From assembly GCF_018882405.1 (NCBI RefSeq), contig NZ_JACVOO010000009.1:24379-88378 (forward strand): a DNA stretch of 64,000 bases. Direction: 5' to 3'. Source of the DNA: Polynucleobacter sp. 31A-FELB (GTDB taxonomy: Bacteria > Pseudomonadota > Gammaproteobacteria > Burkholderiales > Burkholderiaceae). Positions 11,040-20,734 of the stretch are shown here, one piece after another. Each line of letters opens with the position of its first letter. The first letter of the stretch is position 1. A program made the translations under genes and the position numbers. Under the pieces are notes generated by a model, which did not search any database, was not told the DNA's origin, and saw only the letters and a list, made by a program, of their open reading frames with translations.

Positions 11040-12530
11040 ATGAGAGCACCAGAAGCATTATTTCCGAGTGATTGGACTAAGCCCAAGAAACAAGCTGACC
11101 TCCTTAAGCTGGCCAAATCTATTCTGCTTGAGCCAACCGGCCTTTCCGAGCAAGATTTGCATCACACCTTCGGCAATATGTTTACGCACCAGCTCGACGA
11201 TGCTGATCTTTACTTCCAACATACCCGCAGTGAAAGCTGGAGCCTAGAAGAAGGTATCGTGAAATCCGGTAGCTTTAGCATCGATCAGGGTGTTGGGGTG
11301 CGCGCGATCTATGGCGATAAAACCGCCTTTGCTTACTCTGATGAAATTAATTTAGAAGCTCTCAACAAGGCAGCTAAATCCACCCGTGTAATTGGGCCTC
11401 AAGGCGGTACACGTGCTGTTGCGAGCAAAATATTTACGCCCGTATCCAACGAACTCTACTCAGATTTAAATCCCTTAGATTCACTGGCACCACAAGAAAA
11501 GATTGCCTTACTTGAAGGTATTGAGCGTCGCGCAAAAGCCCGTGATCCCCGCATCATTCAGGTTATGGCCAGCCTAGCTGGCGAGTTTGATGTGGTGCTT
11601 GTAGTTCGAGCTGATGGCTTACTAGCTGCCGACGTACGCCCTCTAGTACGAGTATCAGTACATGTGATTGCCGAACAAAATGGCAGTCGCGAATCTGGAT
11701 CCTCGGGTGGTGGTGCTCGTCATGATTACCATTACTTCAATACTGAACTCATTAATCAATATGTTGATGAAGCTGTTGATGGCGCACTGATTAACTTAGA
11801 CTCTCGCCCTGCTCCTGCCGGACCAATGACCGTAGTCATGGGTCCAGGATGGCCTGGCGTGCTACTACATGAAGCAGTAGGTCATGGCCTTGAAGGCGAC
11901 TTTAATCGCAAGGGTTCATCTGCTTTTGCTGGCTGTATTGGGCAGCGCGTTGCCGCTAAGGGCGTCACCGTCGTAGATGATGGAACCCTCTCTGGTCGCC
12001 GCGGCTCACTCAATATTGATGATGAAGGTACACCTACCCAGTGCACCACCCTAATTGAAGACGGCATTTTGAAAGGCTATATTCAAGATAGTCTGAATGC
12101 CCGTCTTATGAATATGCCTCTGACTGGAAACGGTCGACGCGAGAGTTTTGCCTCCCTACCAATGCCCCGCATGACCAATACTTACATGTTGGCTGGCAAA
12201 GATGACCCCCAAGAAATCGTAGCCAGCATCAAGCGCGGCCTCTATGCGGTGAACTTTGGGGGCGGTCAAGTCGACATTACTAGCGGTAAATTTGTGTTTT
12301 CAGCCTCGGAAGCCTATTGGGTAGAAAACGGCAAAATTCAATATCCGGTTAAAGGCGCCACCATTATTGGTAGCGGTCCTGAGTCCCTAAAACAGGTCTC
12401 CATGATCGGAAATGACCTGAAATTAGACGGTGGCATTGGGGTTTGCGGCAAAGAAGGTCAGAGCGTCCCCGTGGGCGTTGGGCAGCCAACTTTACGTATC
12501 GACAGCCTGACTGTCGGGGGAACCGCTTAA
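11040..12530 (+). CDS. tldD: Metalloprotease TldD
   Basis: Catalytic subunit of the TldD/TldE metalloprotease, known to process small modified peptides and antitoxins in partnership with TldE (PmbA). The 496-aa protein contains the zinc-binding HEAVGHGLEGD (HExxxH) around residue 278 and the conserved C-terminal block GGGQVDITSGKFVFSASEAYWVENG. Length is normal. No tldE/pmbA gene is in the window. Its stop codon is immediately followed by a hairpin that reaches into the start codon of the next gene. Confidence 0.95.
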   Translation: MRAPEALFPSDWTKPKKQADLLKLAKSILLEPTGLSEQDLHHTFGNMFTHQLDDADLYFQHTRSESWSLEEGIVKSGSFSIDQGVGVRAIYGDKTAFAYSDEINLEALNKAAKSTRVIGPQGGTRAVASKIFTPVSNELYSDLNPLDSLAPQEKIALLEGIERRAKARDPRIIQVMASLAGEFDVVLVVRADGLLAADVRPLVRVSVHVIAEQNGSRESGSSGGGARHDYHYFNTELINQYVDEAVDGALINLDSRPAPAGPMTVVMGPGWPGVLLHEAVGHGLEGDFNRKGSSAFAGCIGQRVAAKGVTVVDDGTLSGRRGSLNIDDEGTPTQCTTLIEDGILKGYIQDSLNARLMNMPLTGNGRRESFASLPMPRMTNTYMLAGKDDPQEIVASIKRGLYAVNFGGGQVDITSGKFVFSASEAYWVENGKIQYPVKGATIIGSGPESLKQVSMIGNDLKLDGGIGVCGKEGQSVPVGVGQPTLRIDSLTVGGTA

Positions 12531-12551
12531 TACGGCTTAAAATAGCCGTAT
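12530..12551 (+). other. Hairpin joining the tldD stop to the DAHP synthase start codon
   Basis: A perfect 8-bp inverted repeat (ATACGGCT at 12530-12537, AGCCGTAT at 12544-12551) with a 6-nt loop. The 3' arm contains the A and U of the ATG at 12550. No good Shine-Dalgarno is visible upstream of that ATG. In mRNA the stem would occlude initiation unless opened, for example by ribosomes finishing tldD. No run of T follows, so it is not a standard intrinsic terminator. Confidence 0.55.
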
Positions 12552-13674
12552 GAGCCAACAAAATACTAATCCCGCAAACTGGTACGCTGCCGTCGACAAA
12601 ACGTCAGACACGGATGATCAACGCATTCATAACATTACTGTTCTGCCACCACCAGAGCATTTAATTCGCTTCTTCCCAATCTCGGGAACACCTACTGAAG
12701 CCCTCATTAGCAAAACGCGTAAAAAGATTCGCGACATCATTCATGGAAAAGATGATCGTCTTCTCGTCATCATCGGACCTTGCTCGATTCATGATCCCCG
12801 TGCAGCACTAGAGTATTGCCAACGACTCCTTGCTGAACGTGATCGTTTTGCTGGTGAACTCGAAGTTGTGATGCGTGTCTATTTTGAAAAGCCGCGGACC
12901 ACTGTTGGCTGGAAGGGTTTGATTAACGACCCGTACTTAGATGAAAGCTATCGCATTGAAGAAGGTTTGCGAATTGCTCGTCAAGTGTTGATGGAAATTA
13001 ACCGTCTTGGCATGCCTGCAGGTAGCGAATTCTTGGATGTTATTTCCCCGCAATATATTGCTGACCTCATTTCTTGGGGCGCTATCGGAGCACGTACAAC
13101 TGAAAGCCAAGTTCACCGCGAACTTGCTTCAGGCTTATCTGCGCCAATCGGATTTAAGAATGGTACTGACGGCAACATTAAGATTGCTACCGATGCAATT
13201 CAAGCGGCTAGCCGCCCACACCATTTCTTGTCAGTACATAAAAATGGTCAAGTTTCTATTGTGGAAACTAAAGGCAATAAAGACTGTCACGTAATTTTGC
13301 GCGGTGGTAAAGAGCCTAACTACGAAGCGCAGTATGTGCAAGCAGCCTGCTCTGAGCTAGCAGCAGCAAAGCTTCCAGCCAGTTTGATGGTTGACTTGTC
13401 GCATGCAAACTCTAGCAAAAAACATGAGCGTCAAATTGTGGTGGCTGAAAACATTGCCGAGCAAATTGAATCTGGCTCAAGTCAAATTTTTGGCGTGATG
13501 ATCGAGAGTCACTTGAATGATGGTGCTCAGAAGTTCTCACCTGGAAAAGATGATCCGAGCAAATTGGAGTACGGCAAAAGCATTACTGATGCCTGCATTA
13601 ACTGGGAAGATTCAGTTAATGTATTACAACGCTTAGCTTTAGCAGTAAAGAACCGCAGAAAAGCAAAGAAATAA
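12550..13674 (+). CDS. aroG: 3-deoxy-7-phosphoheptulonate (DAHP) synthase, type I
   Basis: First enzyme of the shikimate pathway: condenses phosphoenolpyruvate and erythrose 4-phosphate to DAHP. The 374-aa product has the AroG/AroF/AroH signatures VIIGPCSIHDPRAALEYC, VMRVYFEKPRTTVGWKG, GARTTESQVHRELASGLS and DLSHANSSK. Which E. coli-type feedback class (Phe, Tyr or Trp) it belongs to cannot be told from motifs alone. It starts 19 bp after tldD with a hairpin over its initiation codon and no obvious SD, suggesting translational coupling. It is convergent with the corrinoid adenosyltransferase gene across a shared terminator. Confidence 0.93.
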   Translation: MSQQNTNPANWYAAVDKTSDTDDQRIHNITVLPPPEHLIRFFPISGTPTEALISKTRKKIRDIIHGKDDRLLVIIGPCSIHDPRAALEYCQRLLAERDRFAGELEVVMRVYFEKPRTTVGWKGLINDPYLDESYRIEEGLRIARQVLMEINRLGMPAGSEFLDVISPQYIADLISWGAIGARTTESQVHRELASGLSAPIGFKNGTDGNIKIATDAIQAASRPHHFLSVHKNGQVSIVETKGNKDCHVILRGGKEPNYEAQYVQAACSELAAAKLPASLMVDLSHANSSKKHERQIVVAENIAEQIESGSSQIFGVMIESHLNDGAQKFSPGKDDPSKLEYGKSITDACINWEDSVNVLQRLALAVKNRRKAKK

Positions 13675-13711
13675 GAAGTTGTGAAATAAAGCGAGGCTGC
13701 TTTAATAAATT

Positions 13712-13745
13712 AAAAAGAGACTAATTTATTTAGTCTCTTTTTTTT
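13712..13745. terminator. Bidirectional intrinsic terminator
   Basis: A 13-bp stem (arms beginning AAAAAGAGAC and ending GTCTCTTTTT) with a 5-nt AT-rich loop, followed by a T run on the plus strand and flanked by A on the other side, so it can work in both directions. It ends aroG transcription. It also overlaps the last codons and stop of the facing adenosyltransferase gene, so the C-terminal Lys-rich end of that protein is encoded by the terminator stem. Confidence 0.85.
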
Positions 13746-14295
13746 CGTGCTTCCAGAGAACGTCTTGACCACCCGCCGCACGATTAAGCACACGCGCTAA
13801 TACAAACAAGAGATCAGATAAGCGATTGACGTATTGACGTGGGGCATCGTAAAGAGGCTCTTCCCAACCTAAACGCACAATCGAACGTTCGGCGCGCCTA
13901 CAAACCGTTCTGCACACGTGGGCCTGAGCAGCAGCACGCGTTCCACCCGGGAGAATAAATTCAGTTAAAGGGGGCAAAGTGGCATTGTATTTTTCAAGCC
14001 AAATATCTAACTGAGCAACATGCTCTGGTTTGAGCAGGGTGTAATTGGGGATGCAAAGCTCGCCACCCAAATCAAATAAATCATGCTGCACTTGCAAAAA
14101 TAAAGTTTTTAGCTCTTCAGCAAGACTCTCGGGGATCGATTCAGTCATCAAAACACCGATTTCAGAGTTCAATTCATCCACATCACCCATAGCGCAGATG
14201 CGCAGATGATCCTTTTCCACCCGGCTACCATCACCAAGCCCAGTCATGCCTGCATCACCAGTTCTGGTGGCTATTTTTGAAAGTCGATTTCCCAT
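13726..14295 (-). CDS. Cob(I)yrinic acid a,c-diamide adenosyltransferase (PduO type)
   Basis: ATP:corrinoid adenosyltransferase that makes adenosylcobalamin. The N-terminus KIATRTGDAGMTGLGDGSRV is the PduO-type ATP-binding motif, and the C-terminal part has the conserved CRRAERSIVRL and YVNRLSDLLFVLAR segments. The frame is open upstream to 14424, but the ATG at 14295 directly before GNRLSKIATRTG matches the family start, giving 189 aa. It is divergent from glcD with only 18 bp between the starts. Its 3' end lies inside an intrinsic terminator. No cobalamin riboswitch was seen. Confidence 0.93.
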   Translation of the reverse strand: MGNRLSKIATRTGDAGMTGLGDGSRVEKDHLRICAMGDVDELNSEIGVLMTESIPESLAEELKTLFLQVQHDLFDLGGELCIPNYTLLKPEHVAQLDIWLEKYNATLPPLTEFILPGGTRAAAQAHVCRTVCRRAERSIVRLGWEEPLYDAPRQYVNRLSDLLFVLARVLNRAAGGQDVLWKHEKKETK

Positions 14296-14313
14296 AAAAC
14301 TAATTATAGGTAA

Positions 14314-15828
14314 ATGGCTAAAATGATTCCTATGAATATGGTGACCCCGCCCCCCGAGCTCGCGGCTATTACAGCCCTTCAATCTAAATTGGTATCGGCC
14401 CTGCGCCCCATCCTCCCGGAGCATGCATTGCTGTGGGAGCCTGAGGACACGATTCCCTACGAATGTGACGGCTTAGCAGCCTATCGGCGTATGCCACTGG
14501 CTGTTGCCCTTCCAGAGACTGAGGAACAGGTTGCCCAGATTCTGAGGATTTGCTTTGAGATGCAAGTGCCTATCGTCCCACGCGGATCTGGCACAGGCCT
14601 ATCTGGTGGTGCCATGCCTATTTCTCAGGGTTTAGTGCTCTCACTAGCTAAGCTCAAAAAGATCGTCAGTATTGATCCCTTCACCAGAACTGCGGTGGTG
14701 CAACCAGGCGTACGGAATTTGGCCATCTCCGAAGCAGTTGCCCATCTTGGGCTCTATTACGCTCCAGATCCATCGTCGCAGATTGCCTGCTCAATTGGCG
14801 GCAATGTGAACGAAAACTCTGGTGGTGTGCACTGCCTTAAATATGGACTCACGCTTCACAACGTATTAAAAGTCCGCGGCATTTTGATGAACGGCGAGAT
14901 TGTGGAATTTGGCAGTCTTGCTCCAGACTCCCCAGGACTTGATTTATTAGCCATCGTGATGGGTAGCGAAGGCATGCTTGCGGTTGTCACTGAAGTTACG
15001 GTGAAGTTAATTGCTAAGCCAAAATTGGCACGCGTCATCATGGCGAGCTTTGACGATATTGAAAAAGGTGCAGATGCAGTTGCTGCCATCATTGCTGCTG
15101 GCATTATTCCAGCCGGCTTAGAGATGATGGATAAAGCCACCACTCGTGCCGTAGAAGAATTTGTTCATGCAGGGTATGACCTTGAAGCCGAGACTATTCT
15201 CTTATGTGAGTCAGATGGCACGCCCGAAGAGGTTGCAGAAGAAATTGAGCGCATGACGAAAGTGCTAGAACAAGCTGGCGCTAGTGGTATTCAGATTTCT
15301 CAGAATGAAGCCGAGCGCCTGAAGTTTTGGAGCGGTCGTAAGAATGCATTCCCTGCGGCTGGGCGCTTAGCGCCCGACTACTACTGCATGGACGGTACGA
15401 TCCCACGCAGAAATATTGGCACCCTACTAAGACGCATTCAAGGAATGGAAAAGAAATATGGTCTTGCTTGTCTGAACGTATTTCATGCGGGCGATGGCAA
15501 TATGCATCCCCTCATTTTATTTAACGGCGCCGACCAAGAAGAGTGGCACCGTGCGGAAGAGTTTGGTACTGAAATTTTAGAAGCCTGTGTTGAGCTTGAT
15601 GGCACGATTACTGGTGAACATGGTGTTGGCATTGAGAAGATCAATTCCATGTGCGTTCAATTCGGCGAAGGTGAACGTGAATCATTCTGGGGTGTTAAGG
15701 CAGCATTTGATCCGGAGCGCCTATTGAATCCAGACAAGGCTATCCCAACCTTGAATCGCTGCGCTGAATATGGTCGTATGCGCATTAGTGGTGGCAACTT
15801 GCCGCATCCCGAGTTGGAGCGCTTCTAA
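14314..15828 (+). CDS. glcD: Glycolate oxidase subunit GlcD (FAD-linked)
   Basis: FAD-binding catalytic subunit of glycolate dehydrogenase, which oxidises glycolate (a common algal exudate) to glyoxylate. The 504-aa protein has the FAD_binding_4 pattern VPRGSGTGLSGGAMP and SIGGNVNENSGGVHCLKYG, and the C-terminal NVFHAGDGNMHPLI and TGEHGVGIEK motifs. Start choice is uncertain: ATGs at 14314, 14323, 14332 and 14338 all follow an AGG at 14308. It overlaps glcE by one base, the first of five tightly linked genes glcD-glcE-glcF-yggS-proC. Confidence 0.94.
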   Translation: MAKMIPMNMVTPPPELAAITALQSKLVSALRPILPEHALLWEPEDTIPYECDGLAAYRRMPLAVALPETEEQVAQILRICFEMQVPIVPRGSGTGLSGGAMPISQGLVLSLAKLKKIVSIDPFTRTAVVQPGVRNLAISEAVAHLGLYYAPDPSSQIACSIGGNVNENSGGVHCLKYGLTLHNVLKVRGILMNGEIVEFGSLAPDSPGLDLLAIVMGSEGMLAVVTEVTVKLIAKPKLARVIMASFDDIEKGADAVAAIIAAGIIPAGLEMMDKATTRAVEEFVHAGYDLEAETILLCESDGTPEEVAEEIERMTKVLEQAGASGIQISQNEAERLKFWSGRKNAFPAAGRLAPDYYCMDGTIPRRNIGTLLRRIQGMEKKYGLACLNVFHAGDGNMHPLILFNGADQEEWHRAEEFGTEILEACVELDGTITGEHGVGIEKINSMCVQFGEGERESFWGVKAAFDPERLLNPDKAIPTLNRCAEYGRMRISGGNLPHPELERF

Positions 15829-16976
15829 TGTCTCAATCCAATAATATGAATATTGATTTATTTCGTGAGCAAATTTTGGCGGCAGCCAAAAACAAAACGC
15901 CTTTATCAATTGAAGGTGGCGGCACAAAGTCTTGGTATGGCAATGCTAATTCCTATGCCAAGTTAGATACCCGTCCTTACTCTGGCATCTTGGAATACCA
16001 GCCTGAAGAGCTGGTAATTACCGCTTGTGCCGGTACGCCATTAAAGGAAATTGAAGCAGCTCTAGCTGAGAAGAATCAAGTGCTCGCATTTGAGCCACCC
16101 CATTTTGGTGATACCGCAACCTTTGGCGGCGCTATAGCAGCAGGCTTAGCAGGGCCTGGACGAATTAGCGTTGGTAACTTGCGTGACTTTGTTCTTGGCG
16201 CGCGCATTCTGGATGGCAAAGGTCAAGATTTATCTTTTGGCGGCAAGGTGATGAAGAACGTAGCCGGATATGACGTTTCACGCTTGCTACCTGGATCCAT
16301 GGGCACATTGTCACTATTGCTCGAGGCCTCTGTAAAGGTTCTGCCACGACCAGCAGCCACAACATCTCTTCGCTGCAATATTACTCAAGCACGTGCACTG
16401 CAACTCTTAAATGAATGGGCAGGACAACCACTGCCGCTATCAGCTAGTTGCTGGATTGGAAGTTCCAAGGGTGGCGATGGTGAGCTCACCATTCGTTTGG
16501 CTGGCGCAGCTGCCGCAGTTAAGGCAGCGATACCTTTGATGGGCGCAGCAGTCAATGCAACGGAATTGGAACCTAAGGTTGCTACAGAATTTTGGTCTGC
16601 TTTGCGCGAACAGCAACTCCCCGTTTTCTCAAAACTCAGTAGTGATGAAACTTTGTATCGCCTGGCACTTCCTGCTGCCTGTGGACCACTTGCTCTTCAA
16701 AATACGAGTGGCGACATCGCTTTGGAATGGCATGGACAGCAACGTTGGTTTACAGCGCCTGGTGATGATGCTACTTTTGCATCCATTAAAGCTTTAGCTA
16801 ATGCTAACGGTGGACATGCAACACGCTTTAAGCAAGGAAGCAGTGTTGACCCAAGCAAGCAACGCTTTACCCTCCTGAGTGAGCAAGCGCACTCAACTGC
16901 TTTAGAGGCAGTGCAAGCACGCCTAAGAGCCGCCTTTGATCCAGCAGGCGTATTTGCTACTTCACGCCTTCCTTAA
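15828..16976 (+). CDS. glcE: Glycolate oxidase subunit GlcE (FAD-binding)
   Basis: Second FAD-binding subunit of the membrane-associated glycolate dehydrogenase. The 382-aa product is a shortened relative of GlcD with the FAD-domain patterns LSIEGGGTKSWYG, FGDTATFGGAIAAGLAGPGR and GGKVMKNVAGYDVSRLLPGS. This N-terminal FAD domain with a divergent C-terminus is the GlcE layout. It begins at the TAATG junction with glcD and lies 8 bp before glcF, which fits translational coupling of the complex. Confidence 0.93.
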   Translation: MSQSNNMNIDLFREQILAAAKNKTPLSIEGGGTKSWYGNANSYAKLDTRPYSGILEYQPEELVITACAGTPLKEIEAALAEKNQVLAFEPPHFGDTATFGGAIAAGLAGPGRISVGNLRDFVLGARILDGKGQDLSFGGKVMKNVAGYDVSRLLPGSMGTLSLLLEASVKVLPRPAATTSLRCNITQARALQLLNEWAGQPLPLSASCWIGSSKGGDGELTIRLAGAAAAVKAAIPLMGAAVNATELEPKVATEFWSALREQQLPVFSKLSSDETLYRLALPAACGPLALQNTSGDIALEWHGQQRWFTAPGDDATFASIKALANANGGHATRFKQGSSVDPSKQRFTLLSEQAHSTALEAVQARLRAAFDPAGVFATSRLP

Positions 16977-16984
16977 GTCTTTAT

Positions 16985-18262
16985 ATGCAAACTCAACTCG
17001 CCCCCCAATTCGCCAATACTCCTGAAGGTATAGAGGCCGCCAGAATTCTTGGAAAGTGCGTGCACTGTGGCTTCTGCACCGCCACTTGCCCTACCTATCA
17101 AATTCTGGGCGATGAACTCGACGGACCACGTGGTCGCATCTACTTAATTAAGCAGATTGCAGAAGGCCAAGTCCCGACTGAAAAAACACGCATGCATTTA
17201 GATCGCTGCCTCACTTGTCGCAATTGTGAAAGCACTTGCCCAAGCGGCGTGCAGTACGGCAACCTAGTGGATATCGGTCGCAAGTGGGCAGAAGAAAATA
17301 CACCTGAACGCCCTATTGGTCAGCGACTCACCCGCTGGGCATTGAAAGAAGGATTAACGAGTCCTAAGTTATTTAATTCTGCAATGGCAATTGGTCGCTT
17401 AGTTCGCCCACTCATGCCCGCCGGTATCCAACGCAAAATTCCAGAAGCTAAAAATAAAGCGTTAGCTAGCAGCACCGATCCCTACGCCAGGCCACAAGCA
17501 AGTCACTCTCGCAAGATGCTATTGCTCGAGGGATGTGTCCAACCAGGCATGTTGCCAAACATTAACTCTGCGACAGCTCGTGTTTTAGATGCACTCAAGA
17601 TTGAATTGATTAGTGCACCCAATGCCACTTGCTGTGGCGCATTACGTTATCACCTAAACGATCAAGCTGGCGGCCTAGATAACGCTAAACAGAATATCGA
17701 TGCTTGGTGGCCGCAAGTCGAGCAAGGTGTAGAAGCCATCGTCATGACTGCATCTGGTTGCGGCGTGATGGTCAAAGACTATGGGCATCTATTTGCAAAT
17801 GACCCGCAATATGCAAGCAAGGCAAAACAGATCTCTGATCTCACTAAAGATATTTCAGAAATCTTGCCAGCACTTGAAGGTGAGTTGATATCTCTTGTAG
17901 GGGCGGATCCTAAGCCTGGCGTGGTGTACCACCCGCCCTGCACATTGCAACATGGCCAACAAATTCGAGGCAAGGTTGAAGGTCTTCTATCCAGCATTGG
18001 TATTGGCGTTCGCCTCTGTGCTGATAGTCATCTGTGCTGTGGTTCAGCGGGAACCTATTCAGTTACCCAGCCAGAACTATCAGAGCAATTACGCAAGAAC
18101 AAACTTGCACACCTCAATGCCGCTTGTGAAGAATCGGGGGCTGAGGTGATTGTTTCTGGAAACATTGGTTGCATTACCCATCTCCAACAGAAAGATACTC
18201 CGGTCTTACATTGGATCGAGATCGTTGATCAACTCATTAGCCAAGCAGGCCGAACTAAATAA
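16985..18262 (+). CDS. glcF: Glycolate oxidase iron-sulfur subunit GlcF
   Basis: Iron-sulfur electron-transfer subunit of glycolate dehydrogenase. The 425-aa protein starts with two 4Fe-4S motifs, CVHCGFCTATCP and CLTCRNCESTCPSG, then has two cysteine-rich CCG-type domains (CCGALRYH in the middle, CCGSAGTYS near the C-terminus), as expected. It ends at a one-base overlap (TAATG) with yggS, extending the glycolate operon into PLP homeostasis and proline synthesis genes. Confidence 0.95.
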   Translation: MQTQLAPQFANTPEGIEAARILGKCVHCGFCTATCPTYQILGDELDGPRGRIYLIKQIAEGQVPTEKTRMHLDRCLTCRNCESTCPSGVQYGNLVDIGRKWAEENTPERPIGQRLTRWALKEGLTSPKLFNSAMAIGRLVRPLMPAGIQRKIPEAKNKALASSTDPYARPQASHSRKMLLLEGCVQPGMLPNINSATARVLDALKIELISAPNATCCGALRYHLNDQAGGLDNAKQNIDAWWPQVEQGVEAIVMTASGCGVMVKDYGHLFANDPQYASKAKQISDLTKDISEILPALEGELISLVGADPKPGVVYHPPCTLQHGQQIRGKVEGLLSSIGIGVRLCADSHLCCGSAGTYSVTQPELSEQLRKNKLAHLNAACEESGAEVIVSGNIGCITHLQQKDTPVLHWIEIVDQLISQAGRTK

Positions 18263-18987
18263 TGAGTCAAGTTACCGCCAACCTGATGTTGGTAAAACAG
18301 CGCCTTGAATTAGCGGCACTGGCAGCCAAGCGCGAACCCGAAGATATTCAGCTGCTTGCGGTAAGTAAAACCTTTCCCGCTCTGGCGGTTGAAGAGGCGA
18401 TGCATGCAGGGCAAACCGCTTTTGGTGAGAACTACGTACAGGAAGGTGTTGAGAAAATTCAGCAACTCGCTAAATTGCGTCCTTGGCTTGAGTGGCACTT
18501 CATTGGTCCACTACAAAGTAATAAGACGCGCGATGTCGCAGAACACTTTGATTGGGTTCACAGTATCGATAGACTCAAAATTGCTGAACGACTATCTAGC
18601 CAGCGCGGAGAGTTTCCAGATTTGGGCGACTTGCAAGTGTGCGTTCAAATCAATGTGAGCGAAGAAGAATCCAAAAGCGGTATAGCTCTTGAGGAAGTAG
18701 AGGCGCTTTGCAATGCAGTCGCCAAACTCCCCAATCTCGTTCTTCGCGGACTCATGGCTATCCCTGCGCCCAGCGAAGACGTAGGACAACAACGCCAAGC
18801 CTTTGCGGCAGTCAGGGAGTGTTTTACTGGTATTAAAGTAAAGCATAGCCATGATCTTGGTTATGATTTCTTTGACACCCTTTCGATGGGGATGTCGGAT
18901 GATATGGAGGCTGCAATTGCTGAAGGCAGCACCATGGTACGTATAGGAAGCGCCATTTTTGGGAAGCGCGATAAGATAAAAGCATGA
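18262..18987 (+). CDS. yggS: YggS family pyridoxal phosphate-binding protein
   Basis: PLP homeostasis protein (PLPBP/PROSC family). The 241-aa single TIM-barrel protein binds PLP through Lys36 in LLAVSKTFP, and also has FGENYVQE, WHFIGPLQSNK, LSMGMSDDMEAAI and STMVRIGSAIFG, all canonical. It has no known catalytic activity and is thought to buffer PLP. It overlaps glcF by one base and proC by four (ATGA). The yggS-proC pairing is conserved in many bacteria. Confidence 0.95.
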   Translation: MSQVTANLMLVKQRLELAALAAKREPEDIQLLAVSKTFPALAVEEAMHAGQTAFGENYVQEGVEKIQQLAKLRPWLEWHFIGPLQSNKTRDVAEHFDWVHSIDRLKIAERLSSQRGEFPDLGDLQVCVQINVSEEESKSGIALEEVEALCNAVAKLPNLVLRGLMAIPAPSEDVGQQRQAFAAVRECFTGIKVKHSHDLGYDFFDTLSMGMSDDMEAAIAEGSTMVRIGSAIFGKRDKIKA

Positions 18988-19844
18988 GCACACAACAAAC
19001 AAACCAGAATGCCCACATCACCTTTATTGGTGGTGGCAATATGGGTCGCGCATTAATTAGCGGATTACTCGCCAACGGTTTTGAAGCTAAGCAACTTTCT
19101 GTGGTTGAAGCCAATGCCAGCACTGGCCTGCAATTACATCAAGATTTTGGCGTGCAGATCATTGGTGCACTAGATCAGATCGCTTTTGATTTCTCCAAAA
19201 ACAATGTCGTAGTGATGGCTATCAAGCCCCAAGATTTCAATGTAGTTGCCAAATCTTTGAGCGCAAAGCTCAAGCATGCAACTTCGCCAGGTCCGCTGAT
19301 CCTTAGTATTGCCGCAGGTATCCGCCTCAAAGACATGAGTCGTTGGCTTGACCACGAGCGCTGCGTTCGCGCTATGCCAAATACCCCCGCCCTCATTGGT
19401 AAAGGTATTACCGGTCTATTTGCCGATGCTGCAGTCAATGCTTTAGATCGCGCCTTAGCGGAAACCATTTGCAATGCAGTTGGACAAGCAGTCTGGGTTA
19501 ATGAAGAAAAACTGATGGATGCTGTTACCGCTGTATCTGGAAGTGGCCCAGCCTATGTTTTTGCTTTCTTAGAGGCAATGCAATCGAGCGGCGAGAAACT
19601 TGGGCTTGATGCGGCTACTGCTCGCAAACTTGCTTATGCAACTTTGGAAGGCGCTACACAACTCGCCCATAACTCCGATGAGCATGCAGGTGTATTGCGC
19701 GAGCGAGTCACTTCCAAGGGTGGCACTACAGCTGCCGCACTAGATATGCTTAAGCAACTCGATTGGCATGGCGCACTGGAAAAAGCGATTGATGCTGCCA
19801 GTCAACGTGGCAAAGCCATGGGCGATGAGCTAGGAAAGAACTAA
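18984..19844 (+). CDS. proC: Pyrroline-5-carboxylate reductase
   Basis: Last step of proline synthesis: NAD(P)H-dependent reduction of pyrroline-5-carboxylate. The 286-aa product has the Rossmann start [31 protein letters not shown] and the C-terminal ProC signature around [17 protein letters not shown] and [14 protein letters not shown]. It overlaps the end of yggS by 4 bp and meets the convergent ubiA with a 4-bp overlap of the stop codons, so there is no intergenic terminator. Confidence 0.95.
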   Translation: MSTQQTNQNAHITFIGGGNMGRALISGLLANGFEAKQLSVVEANASTGLQLHQDFGVQIIGALDQIAFDFSKNNVVVMAIKPQDFNVVAKSLSAKLKHATSPGPLILSIAAGIRLKDMSRWLDHERCVRAMPNTPALIGKGITGLFADAAVNALDRALAETICNAVGQAVWVNEEKLMDAVTAVSGSGPAYVFAFLEAMQSSGEKLGLDAATARKLAYATLEGATQLAHNSDEHAGVLRERVTSKGGTTAAALDMLKQLDWHGALEKAIDAASQRGKAMGDELGKN

Positions 19845-20698
19845 AAGCGAGCCAGACCCAATAGGATTCCTAGAAATAGGAATCCGCCAAGCCAGTTGTT
19901 GTGGCGAAATGCTTTAAAGCATTCTTCGCGCTTGCGAGTAGAAACTAGTTTCAAATGGTAAATAGCGCAAGCAAGCGCCAAGGCCCAACCCACCCAAAAG
20001 TAATTACTGAGGTTTGCCAACTGCGCAACCCAAATCTGACTCAGAAATAGCACGCCGTAACTCAGGGCAATTGCGATCACATCAAAGCGGCCAAATGTAA
20101 TGGCTGAGGTTCTCAAACCTAAGCGCAAATCATCATCACGATCAACCATGGCATAGGCGGTGTCATAGGCGATAGCCCAAAAGATATTGCCGACAAACAA
20201 AACCCATGCCTCCAGCGGAATAAAGTCCAATACCGCCGCATAGGCCATCGGAATCCCAAAGCCAAAGGCAATGCCCAGAACTGCCTGCGGAATAGCAAAA
20301 AAACGTTTGGTAAAGGGATAGAGAATCGCAACCGCCAAGGCAAAGAAAGAAAGTTCCTTGGTTAGCGCATTCAGAGGCTGAATCAGTAGAAAAGCTATCA
20401 GAGCAAGACTCCCAGCCACCATCAACGCTTCTTTTCCGGAAATCTTGCCACTGGTAATGGGACGATCTTTAGTTCTCAAGACATGGCGATCAAAGTCTTG
20501 ATCCGCATAATCATTGATAGCGCAGCCCGCACTACGCATTAAGAAAGTTCCCAAGATAAAAATAATTAGGAGATGCCATTGGGGGAAGCCGCCGCTCGCT
20601 AGCCAAAGCGCCCACAAGGTTGGCCACAATAGAAGCAAGGTTCCGATCGGCTTATCCAAACGGATCAAATAGGCGTAAGCAACAATACGATCACGCAT
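19841..20698 (-). CDS. ubiA: 4-hydroxybenzoate polyprenyltransferase
   Basis: Integral membrane prenyltransferase of ubiquinone synthesis, attaching the polyprenyl chain to 4-hydroxybenzoate. The 285-aa product is mostly hydrophobic helices and has both Asp-rich metal/diphosphate motifs: [19 protein letters not shown] and [14 protein letters not shown]. Length is typical. It lies 36 bp downstream of recG on the same strand and may be read from the recG promoter, and it is convergent with proC. Confidence 0.94.
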   Translation of the reverse strand: MRDRIVAYAYLIRLDKPIGTLLLLWPTLWALWLASGGFPQWHLLIIFILGTFLMRSAGCAINDYADQDFDRHVLRTKDRPITSGKISGKEALMVAGSLALIAFLLIQPLNALTKELSFFALAVAILYPFTKRFFAIPQAVLGIAFGFGIPMAYAAVLDFIPLEAWVLFVGNIFWAIAYDTAYAMVDRDDDLRLGLRTSAITFGRFDVIAIALSYGVLFLSQIWVAQLANLSNYFWVGWALALACAIYHLKLVSTRKREECFKAFRHNNWLGGFLFLGILLGLARF

Positions 20699-20734
20699 CA
20701 GAGAAAATCTCTTTTCATATTCATAGCTAAATTA

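Noticed and set aside
18592..19002. 136-aa frame antisense to yggS/proC
   Set aside because: Overlaps two firmly identified overlapping genes; no independent support.
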